From Polyangiaceae bacterium (GTDB taxonomy: Bacteria > Myxococcota_A > Polyangia > Polyangiales > Polyangiaceae), in contig JAWKRG010000002.1 in NCBI GenBank assembly GCA_041389725.1, positions 1,550,001 to 1,614,000 of the forward strand: 64,000 bases of DNA, written 5' to 3'. Both the position numbers and the translations under genes were made by a program. This document shows positions 35,874 through 43,523 of the stretch, one piece after another. Numbering within the stretch: the stretch's first letter is position 1; each line of letters begins with the position of its first letter. The notes below the pieces were generated by a model. The model saw only the letters and a program-made list of their open reading frames with translations. It searched no databases and was not told the origin of the DNA.

Positions 35874-36694
35874 TTGCCGATCACTCGGAAGTAGTCGTGT
35901 TCCACGGCGAAATGAAAACTCTTCAGCCCCGGTGCCCCGGTCTTGTAGGTGGTATCCACGACTTGGAAGTCGGCGTCGGGTTGCCCGTCGACCCAACAGC
36001 GGAACTTGCTGCCCTGAACGTCGACATGCAGCACGAACCACGCCGTCGGATCATTGGATGGCGTGGAAAAGTTGGAACCGAGGTCGGAGGACTGCCAACC
36101 GTCGCTGTAGATGCCCCAATACATCTCCCCGTTCAGCGGGTGATAGGAGCAGTAGTAGAACTCGGATGGGTTGCTCGGGTTCACCCGAAAGATGATCTGC
36201 AGAGCGCTGTCCCCTTGCGGATTCTTCCCCCGGGCTCTCGTCTCCACGATGTAGTCGGTCGCGTTTCCGAGGGTGGACACCCAGCGAACGGGGTGGCTTG
36301 CCAGGGGGGCGGATTGGCCAGCTACGCCCATGGCCGTTTGCCAGTTTCCGTCGCCCGCGATTTGCCATTCGGCCTTTTCGGTGTCGAACTCGTCTTCGAA
36401 CAGTACGTTGACGCCGCCAGTTCCTCCGCTGCCAGCGACTCCTCCGCCGCCGGAAGCACCGGACGCTCCGCTGCTGCCACTCGCGCCCCCGCTGGCTCCG
36501 GCCCCGGCCGCCGCACCGGTTCCGGCTGCAGCGCCCGCGCCACCGCTGCCTCCGCCACCGCCCGTGCTGCCCTTCGGTGAGTACTCGCCAGTAATGTCAT
36601 CGCGGGAAGGCGACAGCAGACTGCATCCCAACGCGCACAGCACCGCTGACGCAGCGGTCACCCAGCGGAATCGCCGAAGCCCCGAGACAAACAT
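35870..36694 (-). CDS. Lipoprotein with concanavalin-like domain
   Basis: 274 residues. The lipobox is 'VLCALGC' (Cys 24). A Gly/Ala/Ser spacer of about 50 residues is followed by a jelly-roll domain: 'VLFEDEFDTEKAEWQIAGDGNW', 'DYIVETRARG', 'LQIIFRVNPSNPSEFYYCSYHP', 'WFVLHVDVQGSKFRCWVDGQPDADFQV' and 'GLKSFHFAVEHDYFRVIGK'. This layout resembles DUF1080/LamG-like sugar-binding domains. It lies between the kinase and the PEGA-like protein on the same strand; the spacing to the kinase stop is about 60 bases. Confidence 0.78.
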   Translation of the reverse strand: MFVSGLRRFRWVTAASAVLCALGCSLLSPSRDDITGEYSPKGSTGGGGGSGGAGAAAGTGAAAGAGASGGASGSSGASGASGGGGVAGSGGTGGVNVLFEDEFDTEKAEWQIAGDGNWQTAMGVAGQSAPLASHPVRWVSTLGNATDYIVETRARGKNPQGDSALQIIFRVNPSNPSEFYYCSYHPLNGEMYWGIYSDGWQSSDLGSNFSTPSNDPTAWFVLHVDVQGSKFRCWVDGQPDADFQVVDTTYKTGAPGLKSFHFAVEHDYFRVIGK

Positions 36695-36754
36695 GCTTTG
36701 CCTCCAAGCCTACCACAGCGGCGCGAAGACGCGCCCAGAGTGCCGAACTGCAAC

Positions 36755-38317
36755 TCAAAAGCAAGACAAGTAGCGGGCACACTGCGGCTTGAAACGCTTC
36801 GAACCGTTGGGCTGTATGGCCCAGGGAGGTTTGCAGGCAGCAGGCACGGCCGAGCAAGACGAGGTCTTGGCTGGGGGCGCAGACGCTGGCGCCGGCCGAG
36901 AGGTAGCAGCGAGTTTCGGCATGGGCGCGGGGGTGCTCGACGCAGCCGAGGGTGCCGTCGCGACGGGAACCGTCGCTGCATCCGGGGGCGATTCGAGTTC
37001 CGCAGCCGACGCTGATGGCGCAGGGCGCGCCTCCACCGCTGGCGTCGGCTCCACGAGTGGGACCTCGCTCGCGGACCGGGCGGCAGCAGGCTGATTCGTC
37101 GTCGACAGCAAACGGGAGCCCGCGGCACCCACGCCGAGAAGCGCGATGCACGCAAGAGCTACCAACAGGTAGAGCGGAGCTCGGCGCTTGCCGCGCTGCG
37201 CTTGGGACGCAGCGAAGGAAACATCCGTCAACTGCGACGGCGGTTGACTGGGGGATGCAGGTAGCGGCGGAGGTGCCGAGGGCACTGCCAGATCCGCGCC
37301 GGAGTTGCTGATGAGCTCCGCAGCGATCGCCTCCAACCCCATGTCGGACGGCGTACCACCCTCCACTTCCGCCAGCTTCTGTGAGCGCTGTTGCAGGGCG
37401 TCCTTGGCCGTTTCGCGCACCCACGCGCCGACCTCGCGGGCCGTTGCATGTCTGCCCACCTTCTCCAGTGCCACCGCCATGTCTTCGGCGGTCTGGTAGC
37501 GGGCTGTGGGGTCACGCTCGAGACCCGTCAGAATGATCTTGTCCAAAGCGAGGGGCAGCGTGGGCACGATCGATGATGGGCGGGGGATCGGCTTCTCCAG
37601 CACGTTCTTGATCGTCTTGCCAGGCTGTTCGGTGGCAAACAGGCGGCGCCCACACAACAGCTCCCAGGCCACGATGGACGCCGCGAACACGTCGGTACGC
37701 CGATCCACGCCGTCTCCCGATACTTGTTCCGGTGCCATGTAGGCGAGCTTGCCCTTGAGCTTGCCCTCACCGGTGCTGTCGTTGATGCGGCTAGCCGCCT
37801 TGGCAACGCCGAAGTCCAGAACTCGCGCCACGCCATCGACGCCGACCAGTACGTTCTGCGGCGACACGTCGCGGTGCACGAGGTTCAAGGGCTCGCCCCG
37901 CTCGCTCGTCGCTTCGTGGGCGGCATGCAAGCCATTGAGCATTCCGGTGAGAATGCTGAGCGCGATCGGAGTGGGCACCCGAGCCTGTTGCGCCATCGTG
38001 CGCGAAGCGAGCTTGGAGAGCGCTTGCCCCTGCACGTGCTCCATCACCAGGAACACCTCTCCATCCGTGGCAACGACGTCGAGGGTCAGCACGACGTTGG
38101 GATGATGGATGCGCGCCGCCAACCGCGCCTCGTCCAGGAACATGCTGACGAACTGTGGATCGCGCGCGAACTGGCTGTGCAGACGCTTGATCGCAACCGT
38201 GCGGGAGAAGCCCACGGGCCCCATCAGCCGTCCAAGATGGACCGACGCCATACCCCCCGACGCAATCTGATCGAAGAGCATGTAGCGCCCGAGGGTGCGT
38301 CCGACCGGGGAGCTCAT
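36755..38317 (-). CDS. Eukaryote-like Ser/Thr protein kinase with C-terminal extracellular tail
   Basis: 520 residues. The kinase domain has 'IASGGMASVHLGR' (P-loop), 'VAIKRLH' (ATP Lys), 'LVHRDVSPQNVLV' (catalytic loop), 'VLDFGVAKA' (DFG), 'AYMAPEQ' and 'DVFAASIVAWELL'. A linker with Pro-rich segments leads to a single transmembrane helix ('LYLLVALACIALLGVGAAG'), then an Ala/Pro/Ser-rich tail outside the membrane that ends with several cysteines ('SCSAVPAACKPP', 'CARYLSCF'). It has no PASTA repeats. The catalytic residues are intact, so an active kinase is likely. It heads a possible operon with the lipoprotein and PEGA-like genes. Confidence 0.92.
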   Translation of the reverse strand: MSSPVGRTLGRYMLFDQIASGGMASVHLGRLMGPVGFSRTVAIKRLHSQFARDPQFVSMFLDEARLAARIHHPNVVLTLDVVATDGEVFLVMEHVQGQALSKLASRTMAQQARVPTPIALSILTGMLNGLHAAHEATSERGEPLNLVHRDVSPQNVLVGVDGVARVLDFGVAKAASRINDSTGEGKLKGKLAYMAPEQVSGDGVDRRTDVFAASIVAWELLCGRRLFATEQPGKTIKNVLEKPIPRPSSIVPTLPLALDKIILTGLERDPTARYQTAEDMAVALEKVGRHATAREVGAWVRETAKDALQQRSQKLAEVEGGTPSDMGLEAIAAELISNSGADLAVPSAPPPLPASPSQPPSQLTDVSFAASQAQRGKRRAPLYLLVALACIALLGVGAAGSRLLSTTNQPAAARSASEVPLVEPTPAVEARPAPSASAAELESPPDAATVPVATAPSAASSTPAPMPKLAATSRPAPASAPPAKTSSCSAVPAACKPPWAIQPNGSKRFKPQCARYLSCF

Positions 38318-38417
38318 GACTCGAACGACCAGGGTAGCATAGTCCTTGGCGGGTCGGCGACCTGGGGCAGCCTGCAGATCCTCGCGAAGTTCGGGCGGGT
38401 GGGCAGAATGATGACAG

Positions 38418-39260
38418 TCAATGACCCGAACACGGGCCTGCCAACGCGATGGTCACGCGTCGGATCACGGGTGGCTGGGCGGGGCGTCCTGCGCCACCGC
38501 TGGTGGGCACCCGTGCGATGCGATCGACTACCTCCAAAGGTTCGCAGCGACCAAACGCCGTGTAGCGCCCGGTGATGTGCTGCGCGACGCCGTGCATGAT
38601 GAAGAACTGCATGCCGTTGGTGTCTGGACCTCGATTGGCCATGTAGAGCACTCCGGGCGCTGCGACGATGCCTGCATCCAGCTCGTCGGGAAGCACGTAG
38701 CCTGGCTCGCCACGGCCGGTGCCAGTCGGATCACCACCTTGGATCATGAATCCCGAGATGACGCGGTGGAAGATGACGCCGTCGTAGGCTGGACGAGCAG
38801 CCCAAGTGGACGATGTTGGATCGAGGAAGGGACGAATGCCACGCGCCAGCCCGACGAAGTTGGCGACCGCGAGCGGTGCGACCTCGTCCCACAGCTCGCA
38901 ACTCAGCGTGCCATGCGATGTCTCGAGGGTCGCGACGAGGGGAAAGCCTCCGCTGAGACCCGCAAGGGCCTCCTTCATTCCGAATTGGCCGCGAACCGGG
39001 TCACCGGCGGCAGGTGAGACTGCGCGTGGCACTGACGTGGACTTTCTCGGTCGAGGGCTCGGTCGGCAGTCGCTGCTGTCCGCCACCACCTCGATGGGCG
39101 AAGCGACCTCGGGCTCAGGGGTCGCCTCGGGAATACTGACCGCGGGCGGCGGCGCGGGCGCTAGTGCGGGCGGTGCCGACGCAGGCGGGTTCGCTGCCGT
39201 GCAGCCCCCGAGCACGACCGCAGCCAGGTTTCTGTAGACGAGGGCGAGCGCGCGTCGCAT
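38418..39260 (-). CDS. Peptidyl-prolyl cis-trans isomerase (cyclophilin), predicted lipoprotein
   Basis: 280 residues. The lipobox is 'VVLGGC' (Cys 20). An Ala/Pro/Glu linker of about 75 residues precedes a cyclophilin domain: 'VATLETSHGTLSCELWDEVAPLAVANFVGLA', 'YDGVIFHRVISGFMIQGGDPTGTG', 'GVLYMANRGPDTNGMQFFI' and 'YTAFGRCEPLEVVDRI'. Key catalytic residues (Arg of FHRV, Phe and Gln of MQFFI) are present; the active-site Trp position is not obvious. It should speed folding of envelope proteins. Confidence 0.9.
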   Translation of the reverse strand: MRRALALVYRNLAAVVLGGCTAANPPASAPPALAPAPPPAVSIPEATPEPEVASPIEVVADSSDCRPSPRPRKSTSVPRAVSPAAGDPVRGQFGMKEALAGLSGGFPLVATLETSHGTLSCELWDEVAPLAVANFVGLARGIRPFLDPTSSTWAARPAYDGVIFHRVISGFMIQGGDPTGTGRGEPGYVLPDELDAGIVAAPGVLYMANRGPDTNGMQFFIMHGVAQHITGRYTAFGRCEPLEVVDRIARVPTSGGAGRPAQPPVIRRVTIALAGPCSGH

Positions 39261-39275
39261 CGCAGGGACTCTAGC

Positions 39276-39836
39276 TCATCGTGCGAGGGCGTCGATCAAC
39301 ACTCGAGCCGCTGGTGCCGCAAAGCCCGCCGTCTTGCGTGGGGCAAAAGCCCCAAGCACCAGTGCGCCAAGCACGAAGGCCAACACGGCGCTGGCTTCGC
39401 GGCTGCCCAAAGCGCCACGACTGCGCTCCGCAATCACGTCGACTTCGGTGTCCAACATGCGCCGGACTCGCGCAAACAGCGTCGGATTTCGCAAGGCCTC
39501 GGCCAGCACGCCGACCCAGCATTTCGCGGCGATCACGTCGGCTCGCTCGTCGAGGACGAGGGCGGCGTTCACGTAGGCAAACACGCCTGCTGGGTTGGCC
39601 GTCTCATCCTCGAACCCGCGCGTTCGTCGACGGAAGTCGTCGACCAAGCGCTGGAGCAGACTCGACAGCAGGTCCTCTTTGCTTTCGAAGTGGTGATGCA
39701 CGAGGCCCGGCGCCACCTCGGCCGCACTGGCGACGGCCGCGATCGTCGCGCCCGCGTAGCCATGGTCGGCCAGGACCCGAGCGAAGGCTTCCAAGATCTG
39801 CACTCGACGCTCCGCGCGCTTGCTGGGTCGTCCCAT
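39276..39836 (-). CDS. TetR-family transcriptional regulator
   Basis: 186 residues from ATG 39836 ('MGRPSKRAERRVQILEAF'). HTH 'HGYAGATIAAVASAAEVAPGLVHHHFESKEDLLSSL'; the helical C-terminal domain ends 'LALAR'-like. The longer frame upstream to 39881 crosses the operator and is rejected. The stop is 15 bases past the cyclophilin start on the same strand. It is divergent from the gene at 39893 with a perfect inverted repeat between the two, so it likely represses both itself and that gene. Confidence 0.9.
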   Translation of the reverse strand: MGRPSKRAERRVQILEAFARVLADHGYAGATIAAVASAAEVAPGLVHHHFESKEDLLSSLLQRLVDDFRRRTRGFEDETANPAGVFAYVNAALVLDERADVIAAKCWVGVLAEALRNPTLFARVRRMLDTEVDVIAERSRGALGSREASAVLAFVLGALVLGAFAPRKTAGFAAPAARVLIDALAR

Positions 39837-39838
39837 AG

Positions 39839-39856
39839 ATTGGTTGTATAACCAAT
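39839..39856. promoter_or_regulatory. Operator-like palindrome for the TetR regulator
   Basis: ATTGGTT (39839-39845), GTAT, AACCAAT (39850-39856): perfect 7-bp arms, 3 bases before the TetR start codon and 37 bases before the divergent gene. Its AT-rich content stands out from the surroundings. Confidence 0.65.
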
Positions 39857-39892
39857 TTACGGGCCACATGCTAGCCAGCAAGGAGGTTCGAG

Positions 39893-40270
39893 ATGTTCGA
39901 GTTCTTGAAGCGAGGGAGACAGCCTGAGAAAGAGACCGTGACTTTCGACGCCGAGGAAGTCGTGCGCACCATGAGAAACGGCCGGCAGGAGCGCGTCCGC
40001 TGGGACGACCTGGTCGAAGTTGGCATCGTCACGACCGACGAGGGCCCCTGGCTCGACGACTTCTACTGGCTCCTGCTGGGAACGAACGGCGGCTGCGCGG
40101 TGCCTTCCGAAGCCGAAGGCTCGCAAGAACTGCTCGCACGACTGCAGTCCCTTCCCGGCTTCGACAACGAAGCGGTGGTGCGCGCCTCGTGTTGCACCGA
40201 GAACGCCAACTTCGTGGCGTGGAGGCGCACAGAAACTGCCCCGAACAGCGTGGAAGCGAGCGAAGGCTAG
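39893..40270 (+). CDS. Conserved small protein of unknown function
   Basis: 125 residues from ATG 39893, which has the strong ribosome site AAGGAGG. The pattern 'VTFDAEEVVRTMRNGRQERVRWDDLVEVGIVTTDEGPWLDDFYWLLLGTNGGCAVPSEAEG...LL.RLQSLPGFDNEAVV...CTENANFVAW' is one I associate with a widespread uncharacterised family of about 115-125 residues with these exact blocks. It has no signal peptide and is predicted cytoplasmic. It is divergent from the TetR gene and probably under its control. Confidence 0.82.
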   Translation: MFEFLKRGRQPEKETVTFDAEEVVRTMRNGRQERVRWDDLVEVGIVTTDEGPWLDDFYWLLLGTNGGCAVPSEAEGSQELLARLQSLPGFDNEAVVRASCCTENANFVAWRRTETAPNSVEASEG

Positions 40271-40473
40271 CCCTCGGTTTCGCTCGAGGACGAGGGGCCG
40301 AATCGCTTCGAGTGAGTGATGCGCGCGTGAGCTCCCGAGTCTGGGTTTGATCCACGGGCAAATCTGCGATACTGGGTACCTGCGCTTGGCGTGCGTCTTC
40401 TTCGTCGCCAGCGTCATTCACGAAAGCGTGTCGCGCAAGAAAGCGCGTTGCGCAGCTTTGCCTTGGAGACGAA

Positions 40474-41277
40474 ATGGACGACGGCTTACGTCTAGAGGAT
40501 CGCACGCGGGCTCACCAGTGGAAAGACCGCGTTCGCCTGCCCCCGGCCAGGACGGACGTACCCCAGCACGAAGAGTGGTGCGAGGTGAAAGAAGGGGATG
40601 AATGGCAGCGCATTCGCTTCCACGACTACGCCAGTATCTTCGAGCGTCCGGGCCTTTATGAGCACTTGTTCTACGATCGCTTGGAGTGCAACTCGCCCCG
40701 GCGGGTCGTGCAGCTTCTTCGTGAGGTGCTAGCGGAGCCCGGCTCGCTGCGGGATCCGCTGCGCGCCATCGATCTGGGCGCCGGCAATGGTATCGTGGCC
40801 AAGGAGCTCCGTCGGGCGGGAGCCGACGCTGTGATCGGCATCGACATCATCCCGGAGGCGAAGTCCGCCGCTGAACGCGATCGCCCGGAGGTCTACACTC
40901 GCTACTTGGTGGCTGACCTCTGCACACCAACCCCACAGGTGGAAAGCACCATTCGCGACCTGCGGCCAAACGCTCTAGTGTGCGTGGCTGCGCTGGGCTT
41001 CGGTGACATCCCTCCCCTTGCCTACTTCAACTCCCTCGCATTCGTCCCCAAGGGCGGAGTGTTGGCATTCAACATCAAGGAGGAGTTCCTGGACCAACGC
41101 TACGCCCACGGCTTCTCGGAACTCGTCCGGCGCATGCTGGAAGCCAAGGTGATTCGTCTCGAAGCCAGTCGGCGATATTGCCACCGCTTGAGCGTGGCTG
41201 GCGAGCCGCTGTTCTATCACGCCATGGTGGCGACCAAGCTGGACGACGTCCCTCGGAGCATGTTGGTCGAGAGCTAA
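40474..41277 (+). CDS. Class I SAM-dependent methyltransferase
   Basis: 267 residues. The SAM-binding motif 'AIDLGAGNGIVAKELRRAGA' is near residue 90, with 'VIGIDIIPEAK' (acidic ribose-binding position) after it and 'LVCVAALGFGDIPPLAYFNSLAFVPKGGVLAFNIK' as motifs post-I to III. The first 80 residues ('RIRFHDYASIFERPGLYEHLFYDRLECNSP') are a cap domain. Substrate unknown. The TAA stop (41275-41277) is exactly the left target duplication of the MITE that follows. It has no obvious operon partner; 40271-40473 upstream holds nothing I can name. Confidence 0.87.
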   Translation: MDDGLRLEDRTRAHQWKDRVRLPPARTDVPQHEEWCEVKEGDEWQRIRFHDYASIFERPGLYEHLFYDRLECNSPRRVVQLLREVLAEPGSLRDPLRAIDLGAGNGIVAKELRRAGADAVIGIDIIPEAKSAAERDRPEVYTRYLVADLCTPTPQVESTIRDLRPNALVCVAALGFGDIPPLAYFNSLAFVPKGGVLAFNIKEEFLDQRYAHGFSELVRRMLEAKVIRLEASRRYCHRLSVAGEPLFYHAMVATKLDDVPRSMLVES

Positions 41278-41449
41278 GGGTCTGTCCGGAAATAACAGCT
41301 GCTATGACCGCCGATCCTCTCGCTGCGGCGTGCGGCCTCGTCGCTGCGCTCCTCGAGCTACTTCAGTAGCCCTCCGGTGCTCGCTCCTCGGGCGCCCGCC
41401 TCGCTTCGGTCTCGGCGGTCTCGCGACGCAGTTATTTCCGGACAGACCC
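41278..41449. mobile_element. MITE with 19-bp perfect terminal inverted repeats
   Basis: The ends GGGTCTGTCCGGAAATAAC (41278-41296) and its exact reverse complement (41431-41449) enclose 134 bp with no coding capacity. TAA is duplicated on both sides (41275-41277 and 41450-41452), fitting the TNA target of some IS5-family elements (IS427/IS1031 groups). A second pair of arms, GACCGCCGA (41306-41314) and TCGGCGGTC (41412-41420), allows folding into one long hairpin. Confidence 0.88.
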
Positions 41450-41565
41450 TAACGTGCCGAGTCGAGTCTCGAACTGGCTACCTGCCGCGCGGACGCGACG
41501 AGCATTGCGGGATTAGTGAACCGCGACGCCGCTGGCTAGACCCCAAACACCAGCACGGCTGGCGC

Positions 41566-42243
41566 TCATTGCACGCCGACGTCGCGGCGTAGCTGCTCGA
41601 CATCGAGATCGCGCACGAATGAGATCAGGTTCCCCCAGAGGTGATGGAAACCGTAGCCGCCGTCGACCATCTCGCGAACCGCTTCGTCTTTGCTCCAGCC
41701 CTCGACAGCCATGCGATACGCCGCCAGTACGACGCCGGTGCGATCGGAACCGTGTTGGCAGTGCACGAACACTGGCTGACGTGACGGATCGTTCATCACG
41801 CGCAAGGCGCGCACCACAGAGTCGTAGCTGGGCGCGAACACGGTCATGCTGATGTGCTCGTAGCCGAGGTTTGCGCTGCCGATCTCGTCACGATCCGAGT
41901 GGAGGGAACGAAGATTGATCACCGTACGAACACCAAAGGCTTCCAACTGTTGCATGCCCTCGGAGGAAGGCTGCCCGCCGCGCCACAGCTTGTCGCTGAC
42001 CTGGTGCAGATTGGGAAGGCCGATGACCTGTCGGGGCTTCGCCCAGTTGGTAGGACGCGTCGGGTCCTCGGCGGCGCCAGTACTCTTCTTCGCGCTAGGG
42101 ACCTGCACCGTGGTGTCGCGTACGCGAACCGGGGGCTCCTCAGCGTGCGGCGGCGGAGCCGAGGCGCAAGCAGTAGCGGCAAGGAGGACGAGCAATGACG
42201 TCGAGTTACGCACGGCGAAAAGTGTAGTGCGATCTGCCCACAT
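41566..42243 (-). CDS. Secreted CX5R (dual-specificity/tyrosine) phosphatase, lipoprotein
   Basis: About 225 residues from ATG 42243 (GTG 42213 is an alternative and gives a cleaner signal). The signal ends 'LLVLLAATAC'. A spacer leads to a phosphatase domain: 'LHQVSDKLWRGGQPSSEGMQQLEAFGVRTVINLRS' and the P-loop 'VFVHCQHGSDRTGVVLAAYRM' (H-C-x5-R). This is the small PTP/DSP type also seen in secreted bacterial phosphatases. The general acid Asp upstream is not certain. It is convergent with the methyltransferase across the MITE. Confidence 0.87.
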   Translation of the reverse strand: MWADRTTLFAVRNSTSLLVLLAATACASAPPPHAEEPPVRVRDTTVQVPSAKKSTGAAEDPTRPTNWAKPRQVIGLPNLHQVSDKLWRGGQPSSEGMQQLEAFGVRTVINLRSLHSDRDEIGSANLGYEHISMTVFAPSYDSVVRALRVMNDPSRQPVFVHCQHGSDRTGVVLAAYRMAVEGWSKDEAVREMVDGGYGFHHLWGNLISFVRDLDVEQLRRDVGVQ

Positions 42244-42278
42244 GGCGAGCGCCGAAGCAACAGCAAGGAGGCGTGTCG

Positions 42279-42713
42279 CTAGTTGACGGTGTCGGTGCAC
42301 ACGCCGACAGTGCCGGATCCGCTGGCAACGCATGAAGCCGACTGGGGGTCGGCACACGCGATCTTGGGACAGGGCACCTGACAGCTCGCGGCTTGGGCCT
42401 GCTGGCTCACGGTCGCCAGCTTGTTGACCGCATCCTTGTTGGCGGGGTTGTAGAAGGTGGGGCAGCCGCACAGTAGCTGGTCACTCGTCTTCGCGGTGCA
42501 CAGCAGTGTATTGATCGAGGGGTCACACACCTTTGCCTCGCTCAGTGCGGCGGCGTATTCCTGCATCAGGTTCGCACAGGTCCCGCTCGTCCCGGCGCTT
42601 CCGCCTCCCCCGCTGCCGCCGGCGCCGCCGGTGCCACTGCCATCACTATCTGTGCTGCCGCAGCCAGCGGCGAGCCACGCCAACCCGACGACCATCGCTA
42701 TCGAAGTACGCAT
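42279..42713 (-). CDS. Cys-rich lipoprotein
   Basis: 144 residues from ATG 42713. Signal with lipobox 'WLAAGC', a short Gly/Ser spacer, and a Cys-rich domain: 'CANLMQEYAAAL', 'KVCDPS', 'LLCTAKTSDQLLCGCPTFYNP', 'AASCQVPCPKIACADPQSASC' and 'GVCTDTVN'. About 11 Cys follow the lipobox. No family is recognised. Its stop is about 35 bases from the start of the downstream phosphatase, so the two may be co-transcribed. Confidence 0.75.
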   Translation of the reverse strand: MRTSIAMVVGLAWLAAGCGSTDSDGSGTGGAGGSGGGGSAGTSGTCANLMQEYAAALSEAKVCDPSINTLLCTAKTSDQLLCGCPTFYNPANKDAVNKLATVSQQAQAASCQVPCPKIACADPQSASCVASGSGTVGVCTDTVN

Positions 42714-42827
42714 GAGGAGTAGCCTCTGCGCAGAGCCTGCCATACGCGGCAGTTCGGTGCCCAGGACGGGCAAAACAAATGACGAGAGCGGCTGAAATAA
42801 CGGGGCACCGCCGGGCGAAAGGGCGGC

Positions 42828-43523
42828 ATGGCACCACCCTTGATCGAGTTCGACGGCGTGAGCCGACGCTACCCATCCGGCGACGATTTCGTGCACGCGT
42901 TGCGCCAGGTGAACCTGCAAATCCAGCACGGAGAGCTGGTTGCCATCACGGGCGCTTCGGGCTCTGGCAAGTCCACCGCGCTCAGCATCATGGGGACCTT
43001 GGATACGCCAAGCGACGGCAGCTACCGCCTCGACGGACTCGAAGTGAACGGGCTATTGGACGACGAGCTCGCGCAGCTTCGCAATGAACGGCTGGGCTTC
43101 GTGTTCCAGGCGTTTCACCTTCTTTCCGGAAGCTCTGCGCTGGAGAACGTGGAGCTACCGCTGGTGTACGCGGGGGAGAAGGCACGACGGCGACGGGAGC
43201 GGGCGCTCGAAGCGCTGGCGCGCGTGGGACTCGTGGAGCGAGCGCACCATCACCCGAATCAACTTTCTGGGGGCCAGCAGCAGCGCGTCGCCATCGCGCG
43301 TGCGCTGGTCAATCGGCCGCATCTAGTACTCGCCGACGAACCGACCGGAGCCTTGGACTCCACGACCTCGGCGGAGATCCTCGATCTCTTCAGCGGACTG
43401 GGCGCCGAGGGCGTGACGCTGGTGTTGGTGACGCATGATCCCGTCGTAGCCGCTCGGGCGCAGCGCGTGATCGAGTTTCGTGACGGCGGCATCGTGAGCG
43501 ACGCGCTGCGGAGGGCGGCATGA
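42828..43523 (+). CDS. ABC transporter ATPase (MacB/LolD type)
   Basis: 231 residues. Walker A 'GASGSGKST', Q-loop 'VFQAFHLL', signature 'LSGGQQQRVAIARAL', Walker B 'LVLADEPTGALD' and 'LVLVTHDP' (H-loop). It is the first gene of a four-gene unit (ATPase, adaptor, permease 1, permease 2). Its stop overlaps the adaptor start by 4 bases (ATGA at 43520-43523). It should power a MacAB-like mechanotransmission exporter or lipoprotein-releasing system. No ribosome site is obvious at ATG 42828. Confidence 0.93.
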   Translation: MAPPLIEFDGVSRRYPSGDDFVHALRQVNLQIQHGELVAITGASGSGKSTALSIMGTLDTPSDGSYRLDGLEVNGLLDDELAQLRNERLGFVFQAFHLLSGSSALENVELPLVYAGEKARRRRERALEALARVGLVERAHHHPNQLSGGQQQRVAIARALVNRPHLVLADEPTGALDSTTSAEILDLFSGLGAEGVTLVLVTHDPVVAARAQRVIEFRDGGIVSDALRRAA

